A DNA stretch of 48,475 nt from NCBI GenBank assembly GCA_022615575.1, contig JAKEGM010000144.1:1-48475 (forward strand), given 5' to 3'. Each line of letters starts with the position of its first letter. Within the stretch, counting starts at the first letter, position 1. The notes under the pieces were generated by a model that did not search any database, had not been told where the DNA came from, and saw only the letters and a program-made list of their open reading frames with translations. The position numbers and the translations under genes are program-made. Below, one piece after another: positions 8,197 to 15,523 of this stretch. The DNA is from Planctomycetales bacterium (GTDB lineage: Bacteria > Planctomycetota > Phycisphaerae > Sedimentisphaerales > Anaerohalosphaeraceae).

Positions 8197-9668
8197 TGTC
8201 TAAAATTAAGCTTTCCAACCCGGACAGGACGTTCTTTCAACTGGTTGCCGACGCGACGTTCACCAATCCCTTCAGCGCCGAGCGTGCGGAAATCGACCGG
8301 CGGATCAGCGGGATCAGCGCACCCTCTGACCGCAAACAACAGGTTTCGTATGCTGTTGAAGTCGTCCGTGAACGGCTCGGAACACTGGACCTCCAGGGTC
8401 CCTGCCGTTTTCAGGATTTTGATGCCCGTGACACCCTGCTGATGCGGTACACTTTTCTATTCGAAGTTTATCACGCTTATGCCCCGGCCTTTGACGCCTT
8501 TATCCAGAAACAGCAAGCCGCAGCGTCACCGCTGAAAGTCCCGTTCGCCGCTGAAGCCATTCATGCCCTCATTCGACGCGGTTTTAACGAATCCGAGTCC
8601 GTGTTTTATTTTTCGATGTTTTATCAAATCCGGCGGGCGTTTTATTTTATTGACCGCGGCCTGGTAGGCAAAAGCGACTGCATGCGTAAACTGCGGATGG
8701 ACTTATGGAACAACATCTTCACCTGGGATATCCGCGACTATGAGCAGTACCTGTGGGACAAAATGGAGGATTTTTCGACGCTGCTGGAAGGACCAACCGG
8801 CAGCGGCAAAGGCGCGGCAGCCGCCGCGATTGGACGCAGCGGATATATCCCTTTCGACCCGGCCAAACAACAGTTTGAGGCCAGTTTCACCAGCACGTTT
8901 ATCCCCATAAACCTGTCGCAATTTGCCGAAACGCTGCTCGAATCGGAGCTTTTCGGGCATACCAAAGGGGCATTTACCGGCGCCGTCAGTGCTCACCAGG
9001 GCGTGCTGAGCTTATGCGGACGATATGGGTCAATTTTTCTCGATGAGATCGGCGAAATCAGCATCCCGGCTCAGGTCAAACTGCTGAAGGTTCTTGAGGA
9101 ACGCATGTTCAGCCCGGTCGGCAGCCACGAACAACTCCGTTTTGACGGCCGAGTAATCGCGGCAACCAACCAGCCCGTCCATCAGCTCCGAAGAGAAGGT
9201 AAATTCCGCGCCGACTTTTATTACCGGCTTTGCTCGGACTGCATTCAGGTGCCGCCGCTGTCCCAGCGCGTTGAGGAAAATCCGCAGGAATTGGCGGAAC
9301 TGGTCGAACATTTTACACAGCAGATCACCGGTCGAACCAATCCTGAACTGGTTGGGCGGATTGTTGATATCATCGAACATCGGCTGGGGCGCAGCTACCC
9401 CTGGCCGGGCAATGTAAGAGAACTGGCTCAATGCATCCGCCGGATTATATTGAAACGTCATTATGAGGGGCATGTCTCAATGGACGCAGCGGAGGAGCCC
9501 GATGCCCTGACGGCAGACATCAAAAGAGGTGCGCTGAGTGCTGACCAGGTACTGGATGCGTACTGCCGTATGCTGTACCAGCGACTGGGAACCTATGAGG
9601 AAACGGCACGAATTACAGGATTGGACAGGCGGACGGTCAAAAAACGAGTAAACGGAAAGACTTCCTAA
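8196..9668 (+). CDS. Sigma-54-dependent transcriptional activator with an unrecognised N-terminal domain
   Basis: 490 residues from ATG 8196 (MSKIKLSNPD). The frame is open 27 codons further upstream, but that stretch covers the promoter and is not protein-like. Residues 1-185 are an unfamiliar, probably helical domain without a receiver, PAS or GAF signature. The AAA+ core has Walker A GPTGSGKG (199-206), the sigma-54-contacting GAFTGA loop (259-264), Walker B GSIFLDEIGE (278-287), a sensor region AATNQP and the arginine-finger region RADFYYRL. YPWPGNVREL (401-410) closes the AAA+ part, and the C-terminus has a Fis-like helix-turn-helix, GTYEETARITGLDRRTVKKR (465-484). The presence of GAFTGA means it can open sigma-54 promoters; the nearest candidate is the divergent one at 8058-8073. 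The input signal is unknown. Confidence 0.92.
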   Translation: MSKIKLSNPDRTFFQLVADATFTNPFSAERAEIDRRISGISAPSDRKQQVSYAVEVVRERLGTLDLQGPCRFQDFDARDTLLMRYTFLFEVYHAYAPAFDAFIQKQQAAASPLKVPFAAEAIHALIRRGFNESESVFYFSMFYQIRRAFYFIDRGLVGKSDCMRKLRMDLWNNIFTWDIRDYEQYLWDKMEDFSTLLEGPTGSGKGAAAAAIGRSGYIPFDPAKQQFEASFTSTFIPINLSQFAETLLESELFGHTKGAFTGAVSAHQGVLSLCGRYGSIFLDEIGEISIPAQVKLLKVLEERMFSPVGSHEQLRFDGRVIAATNQPVHQLRREGKFRADFYYRLCSDCIQVPPLSQRVEENPQELAELVEHFTQQITGRTNPELVGRIVDIIEHRLGRSYPWPGNVRELAQCIRRIILKRHYEGHVSMDAAEEPDALTADIKRGALSADQVLDAYCRMLYQRLGTYEETARITGLDRRTVKKRVNGKTS

Positions 9669-9788
9669 CGACTGACGGATTTATGAACGGGCAGCAAAAT
9701 TTTCTCGAACTATTTTCATCGCAGCGTTCCCGAGAAAACCGATGAGTTTTCTCAAAAAGAATTCGTTTCTGTGGGCATTTTTTGCCGA

Positions 9789-9794
9789 TATAAT
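9789..9794 (+). promoter_or_regulatory. Possible -10 box for the ECF-sigma fusion gene
   Basis: A perfect TATAAT lies 77 bases before the ATG at 9871; a matching -35 is weak (TTTCTG, 9766-9771). The spacer 9669-9870 also holds a GAGAAAAC / GTTTTCTC dyad around 9731-9752 with no T tract on the plus strand. No gene is visible in the spacer. Confidence 0.35.
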
Positions 9795-9870
9795 CAAGAA
9801 CATGCGTCCCTTCAAAACCGGCCGGATGCAAAGACACCGTTTAAAACCTGTAAAACCGGAATCGCAGTAA

Positions 9871-12447
9871 ATGGAAACCTACTGGAACAAGAAGCGCATC
9901 GGTCAGTTGTTTTGTGCAGACAGCCAGACACTTGAAGAACTTCTGCTGCGCTTCGGCCCGGCTGTTTATACATGGCTCTATTACCATGTAGGGGCCGATC
10001 CTCAGACAGCGGCTGAGCTGACGGGGTTGGCATTCCGGCAGGCGCTGCTGAATATGCCCCATTTTGAATACCGGCATCAAACGCTGTTCCAGTGGATACG
10101 GAACCACACAAAACAGACACTCGCCGAGGGACTGGCCGGCCGGCCAATCCAGCCGCAGCGGCCATGGGCGTGGTCGAATCTGCCCCCGCAGGTGCTGCAT
10201 ACCCTTTCGTGCCTGCGATCAGAAGCAGTCCCCGAGTCGGTCGCGAGCAACCCATTTGTTCAGGAACTGGTGCAGGCCGCCCTTGCGGAACTGGACCCCG
10301 GCGACTGCGAATTGATGAGGTACCGTTATCATCATCTGGATATGCCGGAGCATATCGCTGAACAACTGGGCATCAGCATCGAAGAGGTGAACAGCCGTCT
10401 TTACCGCTGCCGCCATTCATTCCGCAGGGAATTTGTGCAACTTATCTGTTCGGTCAATCTCGGCTTCTCGGAATCCAGCGCCCCGGGCGGAATTGAGATA
10501 CTGGACGGCAATCTCGAAAAATTGCTCAGCGCAACAGAAATGCACCAGACCCCCACTCCAGCGCAACTTGAATTGATTCGCAGCCGGGTGCTCGAGGCGG
10601 CCGATGAGCTCGCCCGAAATCGGCCTGAACCGAAACCGCTTTACCGCTTTGCCGTAATTCTTTCCGGCGCCGCCCTTATTCTTGTCATTGGTATTATTGC
10701 AGCAATTTTCTATGGACCGGCAAGTCCGAAATCTGCCCCCGAACCGCCGATCGTCACAACCGCACCGCCAACCAATGAACCGGACAAGAAAACCGCCCAA
10801 CCCGCACCGCCGAAACAAAATGAAATCATGCAGATTTTCGAACTTGGCAGGGCGGGTCGCATAGATGCCCTCTTGGAAATTCTCAAATCCGGCCAGCTTG
10901 CGGAGCAGATTGCAGCCGTTCACTTCATCGGAAAACTTGCAGATGAATCCGTTATTGCCCTGCTGGAACAGGCCGAACTTCAGCGGTATCCTGACGGTCC
11001 CGACGACAACCCTTTTGCTCAGGCCATCGACGCAATTTTAAGCCGTTTTCCGGAGGCCGCGTCTCCTGCCGCACGGCCGGCACCGACCCCCGCCGCACCT
11101 GAACCCAACAAACCGACCCCAAAACCAGCCATACTGCGACCCGCTGCAACCGGCACAGTGACCGACTCATCGGGACAGCCCGTCGCCGGCGCTCACATTG
11201 AACTGCTGCCAAACCCGCTGTTTTCAGCAACTCAAATGCCAACGGCTATAGCCAACACACAGACAGACCCCAATGGACACTATCAACTTGTTACGCCCTA
11301 CGAAGGCGCCGTTTTCGTAACCTGCAAAGGAACCCCGAGTTTTACACGGGCGGCCTGGTGCGTCAAAGACACTGCCTGTGTAGTTAATTTCGGCGGCAAA
11401 CCGTCCGTCACCGGCGCCCTGACACAGCAGGACGCCCCCTTTGCCAACCAACCGCTGGTCTTGAGCGACACGCTGGACTGGACAAACGCTTCTTTCCGCG
11501 CAGAAACAACAACCAATGAACAGGGGAACTTCTCCGTCGCCGGTGTTCCGCCCGGAACGTATTATCTCCTGCACAGACAACCGGAACAAAAACTGTCTCG
11601 TCTGGCCGTGTTTGAGGTTCCTTCGCAAAGTGATTTTCATCTTTCGCTGGACATCCGGCCGGTCAGCATCACACTGAACTACCCGCTTGAACCCGGTCAG
11701 CCGGCGCCGGCCAAAGCCGTTTTGACATACGGCTCCGGCTTGCCCGAAGGACTTCTTCAGACGCCAGCGACAATCCAGGAGAAAGGACTTGTTCGGTTTG
11801 AAAGTGTCATCCCCGGGTCATACCTTCTGAACGTTCAGCTGGATACCGGCGTCTGGATTCAGCAGGAAATCGACGTTTCAACAAATCCGGTCGAACAGAT
11901 ATTAGTAAATCCCCCTTTACAGGAGACCGTTACGCTCTTTGGACGGCTGCTGAATCCGGCTCCCGCAAGTTTGTTTCTGGATAACGCCAATCGGCATATT
12001 CGCATTGACCTGACAGCCGGACAGGACGGTTCTTATGAACTTGCCTCGGTGCCAGCGGATATTTATGGTCTGGCCGCCTATTTCCATGGACAGCGCGTCG
12101 AGTTTGCGCAGATTGACTTGCAAAACCAGAGCGAAACGGCGTTTGACATTGATCCAAAAGAATTGATGAAGTCGCTTTGCCCGCTCTACGTCGTGGTTAC
12201 GGATGCCCGGGGCTTGGTTCTTTCAGGCGCCCAGGTCTGGTTGGCCGGAAATGAACATCTGATAGTTGCCCAATCCACCGGCCGAGGGACTTTTTTGGCC
12301 GCACCCGCAGGCAGTTCTACGCTTTCGGCGGCCTATCCGGGTTATCTTTCGTACGAACAAACATTGGTATTGAAGCCATCGGAACTTTCAGCCAAGCCCG
12401 ATTCCGCAAACACTATACACATCCGATTGGGAAATCCTGCCCCATGA
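9871..12447 (+). CDS. ECF-type sigma factor fused to a membrane anchor, HEAT-like helices and carboxypeptidase-regulatory beta-sandwiches
   Basis: 858 residues in one frame. Residues 25-85 resemble sigma region 2 (LLLRFGPAVYTWLYYHV, TLFQWIRNHTKQ) and 135-190 region 4 (LAELDPGDCELMRYRYHHLD, then EHIAEQLGISIEEVNSRLYR, a helix-turn-helix). A membrane helix follows at about 259-281 (AVILSGAALILVIGIIAAIF). Beyond it come a Pro-rich linker, HEAT-like helices (318-394), a second Pro/Ala-rich linker and, from 427, a carboxypeptidase-regulatory-like domain (GTVTDSSGQPVAGAHIELLP) followed by more beta-sandwich repeats with NEQGNFSVAGVPPGTYYLL character. The sigma part would be cytoplasmic and the sandwiches outside, as in a one-protein signal transducer. 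Planctomycetes are known for ECF sigma factors with such C-terminal extensions. No separate anti-sigma gene is adjacent. Release mechanism and regulon are unknown. Confidence 0.85.
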   Translation: METYWNKKRIGQLFCADSQTLEELLLRFGPAVYTWLYYHVGADPQTAAELTGLAFRQALLNMPHFEYRHQTLFQWIRNHTKQTLAEGLAGRPIQPQRPWAWSNLPPQVLHTLSCLRSEAVPESVASNPFVQELVQAALAELDPGDCELMRYRYHHLDMPEHIAEQLGISIEEVNSRLYRCRHSFRREFVQLICSVNLGFSESSAPGGIEILDGNLEKLLSATEMHQTPTPAQLELIRSRVLEAADELARNRPEPKPLYRFAVILSGAALILVIGIIAAIFYGPASPKSAPEPPIVTTAPPTNEPDKKTAQPAPPKQNEIMQIFELGRAGRIDALLEILKSGQLAEQIAAVHFIGKLADESVIALLEQAELQRYPDGPDDNPFAQAIDAILSRFPEAASPAARPAPTPAAPEPNKPTPKPAILRPAATGTVTDSSGQPVAGAHIELLPNPLFSATQMPTAIANTQTDPNGHYQLVTPYEGAVFVTCKGTPSFTRAAWCVKDTACVVNFGGKPSVTGALTQQDAPFANQPLVLSDTLDWTNASFRAETTTNEQGNFSVAGVPPGTYYLLHRQPEQKLSRLAVFEVPSQSDFHLSLDIRPVSITLNYPLEPGQPAPAKAVLTYGSGLPEGLLQTPATIQEKGLVRFESVIPGSYLLNVQLDTGVWIQQEIDVSTNPVEQILVNPPLQETVTLFGRLLNPAPASLFLDNANRHIRIDLTAGQDGSYELASVPADIYGLAAYFHGQRVEFAQIDLQNQSETAFDIDPKELMKSLCPLYVVVTDARGLVLSGAQVWLAGNEHLIVAQSTGRGTFLAAPAGSSTLSAAYPGYLSYEQTLVLKPSELSAKPDSANTIHIRLGNPAP

Positions 12448-12579
12448 ATACGCATTAAAAGACCTTTTATTTTGCATTTCATGGAAATCCATTAAAACCA
12501 CCTTGAAATTTGAGATTTTTCTTGTTATGCTGAATTTTTTAGATACACTATTGCCCTTTGATGCAACTGGAATTAAAAC

Positions 12580-12653
12580 GGCGGTGTAGCTCAGCTGGTT
12601 AGAGCATGGGATTCATAAGCCCAGGGTCGGTGGTTCGAATCCACCCGCCGCTA
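12580..12653 (+). tRNA. tRNA-Met(CAT), elongator type
   Basis: Acceptor GGCGGTG pairs with CGCCGCT (two G-T pairs), the D arm is GCTC..GAGC, the anticodon loop is TTCATAA (anticodon CAT) and the T arm is GGTGG-TTCGAAT-CCACC, with discriminator A. CCA is not encoded. The paired first acceptor position argues against an initiator tRNA. A CAT-reading tRNA-Ile2 cannot be fully excluded by eye. Confidence 0.93.
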
Positions 12654-12655
12654 TC

Positions 12656-12690
12656 GCAAAAAGAAAGCTCCAAGGCTTTCTTTTTGCTTT
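12656..12690 (+). terminator. Rho-independent terminator between the two tRNA genes
   Basis: A perfect 13-base stem, GCAAAAAGAAAGC (12656-12668) and GCTTTCTTTTTGC (12675-12687), with a 6-base loop, begins three bases after the tRNA-Met end and carries its own T tract in the 3' arm. Confidence 0.85.
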
Positions 12691-12729
12691 AATTATAAAT
12701 TGAAATTGTCCTTTTTCAATTTCAATTCC

Positions 12730-12802
12730 GCCCCCATCGTCTAGCGGCCTAGGACGCCGGGTTCTCATCCCGGTAACAGGGGTTCGAGTCCCCTTGGGGG
12801 TA
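12730..12802 (+). tRNA. tRNA-Glu(CTC)
   Basis: Acceptor GCCCCCA/TGGGGGT, anticodon stem CCGGG/CCCGG around loop TTCTCAT (anticodon CTC), T arm with GGTTCGAGTCC, discriminator A, no encoded CCA. CTC rather than TTC means it reads GAG; a TTC isoacceptor would be elsewhere. Confidence 0.93.
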
Positions 12803-13229
12803 TTTAAAAAGCAGTTTGATCCTTTGCAAATATCCTATCTAATTGATAACATAAGAAAATAAAACGACTTACGCTATTAAGCTTTGCTTTTGAAAATATC
12901 GGATTCCCTTTTGTATTTTTGAAATAATTTGAGGCGATTATAGCATAACGTATTGTTTTTAATGAGGTTGCAAAAGTTCTAGAATTCCCCCCCCTGGCGG
13001 TTAACAGAATTACTGAATCATTTCAAGGCAAACCCTACTTTTTTTGCAACCTATCAACGTATTTACAGGAAGATCTCTATTTTTTTCTGCGAGGTACGGG
13101 TATCTCAATGATAGCCTATATGTCACCGCTCCGCACAGAGGCGAGCAGAATGCACAGATAGTTATATTTGATGTAAAATTGAAAAATGACGCAGAGCAAA
13201 AAGCGAAATGAACGCCTTTTGGGGAAGTA
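12803..13229. other. 427-base spacer without a recognisable gene; holds an 11-base inverted repeat
   Basis: AT-rich. AGGTTGCAAAA at 12965-12975 is the inverse complement of TTTTGCAACCT at 13042-13052, enclosing 66 bases with a run of eight C residues (12987-12994). The arms could be the ends of a small decayed element next to the tRNA genes, or a long hairpin. A minus-strand open frame at 13010-13264 is not protein-like and overlaps the His-rich tail. Confidence 0.4.
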
Positions 13230-13394
13230 CTAATGCCCGTGCCTGTGATGAATATCCGGGACATGCGGATGTATGTGGGTCATGGCACGGTGCTTGTGCC
13301 AATGGGAATGAAATCTGTTTAAAATCGCTTCATGGTCGTGGCTGTGATGCTCCTCGTCGTGGTCATGGCCATGCTCATGGTCTAATTCCTCATG
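13230..13394 (-). other. Out-of-frame histidine-rich tail of the EamA transporter
   Basis: In the frame one base on from the EamA stop there are 54 codons ending in TAG at 13230-13232, of which 20 are His: HEELDHEHGHDHDEEHHSHD, later HSHWHKHRAMTHIHPHVP and DIHHRHGH at the end. It has no start or ribosome site of its own. I recall similar His-rich tails fused in frame to EamA transporters of methanogens and other anaerobes. Removing one C from the CC of TATCCATGAG (13391-13400, minus) joins the frames as HAY-HEELDHEH. Confidence 0.7.
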
Positions 13395-14283
13395 GATATG
13401 CGTGTTGTTCGTGCTTTTCGTTTAACAGGCAGATAACCCCGGCCAGCATTATCGGCACGGCACACAAGAATTGAACATCAGGTATCTGCTTGAATACGAT
13501 AAACGACAATAATGCCCCGATAAACGGTGCAGTTCCGAAATATGCGCTCGTCCGTGCCGCACCCAGATTTCGCATCGCCGAGATGAAAAACACGATACTC
13601 ATACCGTATGCAAAGAAGCCGAGCACGGCAGCCAAAACAATATACCCAAAACTTGGCAGACTGTTTCCGAGTGCAAGGGCAATGCCTAATGAAACGATGC
13701 CTGCGCTGAACCCCTTTGCAATCGTAATCGCCAAAGGACCCTTCGCTGAAATATGACGGGTAACATTATTATCAAGTCCCCACAGGACACATGCGCCAAT
13801 AATGCCAATCGCCCCGATTGAAAACCGTAGGCTGCCGGTTTTATCCCATGACAGTATGACGCTTGCGGCGGTGATCAATGCCACCGCAACCCCTATACGC
13901 TTGCCCAAAGCCTCCTTGAACATGATTGCCGCTATCACGCTGGTTGCAACCCCTTCAAAATTCATCAGCAGAGAAGCGGTTGCCGCTGGGGTGTTGCGTA
14001 GGCCGAACATAAGTACGATGGGAGCGGCAATGCCGCCTGCACATATCGCGCCAATAAGCCACGGCACATCTGCTTTGGCAAGACCGGCCTGATCTGTGGA
14101 TTTAACCCGATGGGCAACAACTTTGAACAAAAGCAGACCGATGCCGCTGCCAAGATACAGCAGGGCTGCCATTATTACCGGATCGATCTTGCCCAGCAGT
14201 ATCTTAGCCGCCGGAATACTTGTTGCAAAAAACACCGACGCCAGAAGCGCTTGCACAACAGGGTGATATTTTGAATATGTCAT
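13390..14283 (-). CDS. EamA/DMT-family transporter, probably truncated by a frameshift
   Basis: 297 residues with about ten hydrophobic segments in two homologous halves, the EamA (DMT) pattern: VVQALLASVFFATSIPAAKI at the start, GLRNTPAATASLLMNFEGVA in the first half and LGAARTSAYFGTAPFIGALL in the second. Such exporters move small metabolites or possibly metal-bound species. The reading frame stops in NEKHEQHAYP just where a His-rich cytoplasmic tail begins in another frame, so the intact gene probably ran 13230-14283. Start: ATG 14283 with AAAAGAG upstream. The gene is alone between the tRNA pair and the Bat operon, with more than 400 bases of spacer on each side, which would fit an acquired cassette. 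Confidence 0.85.
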   Translation of the reverse strand: MTYSKYHPVVQALLASVFFATSIPAAKILLGKIDPVIMAALLYLGSGIGLLLFKVVAHRVKSTDQAGLAKADVPWLIGAICAGGIAAPIVLMFGLRNTPAATASLLMNFEGVATSVIAAIMFKEALGKRIGVAVALITAASVILSWDKTGSLRFSIGAIGIIGACVLWGLDNNVTRHISAKGPLAITIAKGFSAGIVSLGIALALGNSLPSFGYIVLAAVLGFFAYGMSIVFFISAMRNLGAARTSAYFGTAPFIGALLSFIVFKQIPDVQFLCAVPIMLAGVICLLNEKHEQHAYP

Positions 14284-14701
14284 TGCTCTTTTAACTGCAC
14301 CTTATCTATTCGAATTTCCTTTGCAGTTTAACGGAGATAAACCTTTTCGGCAATAGTGCTTTTTAATTACGCCCCATCTCGTCAGCAGCGTGCCAAGAAT
14401 GGCACTGCAATACTTAATGCAGCATACCGCCGCGAGGCCACTTGCTCCAAACCTTTTTTAGGTAGAAATCGTGAAAACTTAGCCATCATCGCAAGATTTC
14501 CAGATTGCCTAAGGCGACAACACCTTGTATAATTATATTGAGTTTTTGTCCTAAAAACGTGGTTTATGCCGCTATCGACAGGTCGATAAGAACGGGACAG
14601 GTGGATATAGCAGTTCGATAATCGTCCAGCCAGCCGTAACTTTCAGGCGGTTCGCTATCCAGAACGTTTGACCTTTATGGGCAAACCGGGTTTTTTCGAA
14701 T
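14284..14701. other. 418-base spacer, no gene recognised
   Basis: No reading frame with protein-like composition and no tRNA. The frames around 14560-14680 are short and interrupted; if coding, they are remnants. No clear promoter or terminator was found. Confidence 0.4.
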
Positions 14702-15523
14702 TCAATAAACGTCAATCAGTTCAGCTGCATCGTCGGGAATCCAGCCGCCACTGTCATCGGAAAGCGCTATGTGAAGCCAGCCGGGGCGAGTTTCAAGAAC
14801 GTCAAATTCTGTCCCTTCATGAAGCGGTTCCTTAAAACTGGGTGTATAATTTTCGCCATCGCCCTGACGAGCGACAACTTGTTTTGCCGTGATAACCCCG
14901 CATATCTTACTTGCCTGCATTCGATATTCGATTACAACCGACAGCAGAAAACAGAGCATCAAAATGCCGCCGGTGAACGCCGATGCTGTTCTCGCCGTAT
15001 TTCTGCCGAACCAGATTTCCGTTGTGATACAGAGGCACACGATTCCAAAGAAAATACACGCCAGCAGAAATTTTGTTTTCAACGAAAAATCATAATGCCA
15101 GAAAAACAGCGTCTGCAGGACACGTTTCTCGGTTTTTACGGGGATTTTGTCGATTTGTCTGCTGCGCGCAAACGCCAGATTCTTTTGAATGTTTTCATCG
15201 GAACCATCGATTTTTACAGCCCTTCGGTAATTCAAAACGGCCTTGCCAACCTGACCCTGCAGCAAATAGGCATTGGCCAGATTATAATATAAGCGGGCGT
15301 TTTTGACCGGGCCTTCATTTATGATTTTCTCATAATTGAGTATCGCTGTTTCATAGTCCCTCTGGGCCTGCTCCGAATCCTTGGCCGAATTGGCCCTTCG
15401 AAAGCTTTCATTCGCCTGGATGTACAAGACGTCTATTTGTTCTTTCGGCAATCCGGCTTCCCCCCGAAGGGACGCTGTGAATACAAAAAGGGAAACAATC
15501 AGTATTTTTCTAATCGCCGTCAT
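14702..15523 (-). CDS. batE: BatE-like TPR / SH3-domain membrane protein
   Basis: 273 residues. A Sec signal (ILIVSLFVFTASLRGEA) precedes TPR helices (YNLANAYLLQGQVGKAVLNY then RRAVKIDGSDENIQKNL), two membrane helices (about 153-171 and 187-203) and a C-terminal SH3-like domain (VVARQGDGENYTPSFKEPLH, PGWLHIALSDDSGGWIPDDA). This TPR-2TM-SH3 order is that of BatE proteins in aerotolerance operons. The ATG overlaps the batD stop (ATGA), so translation is coupled. It is the last gene of the operon. Confidence 0.85.
   Translation of the reverse strand: MTAIRKILIVSLFVFTASLRGEAGLPKEQIDVLYIQANESFRRANSAKDSEQAQRDYETAILNYEKIINEGPVKNARLYYNLANAYLLQGQVGKAVLNYRRAVKIDGSDENIQKNLAFARSRQIDKIPVKTEKRVLQTLFFWHYDFSLKTKFLLACIFFGIVCLCITTEIWFGRNTARTASAFTGGILMLCFLLSVVIEYRMQASKICGVITAKQVVARQGDGENYTPSFKEPLHEGTEFDVLETRPGWLHIALSDDSGGWIPDDAAELIDVY

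Noticed and set aside
7847-8203. 118-codon plus-strand open frame
   Set aside because: Antisense to the peptide gene and across the sigma-54 promoter and enhancer; no ribosome site and no protein-like content.
13010-13264. 84-codon minus-strand open frame
   Set aside because: Overlaps the His-rich tail in another frame; no ribosome site, no family resemblance.
13283-13298. TGGCACG-GTGC-TTGT on the plus strand, a second sigma-54-like match
   Set aside because: It lies inside the His-rich tail coding sequence (antisense to WHKHRAM) and has no downstream plus-strand gene, so it is probably a by-product of His/Trp codons.
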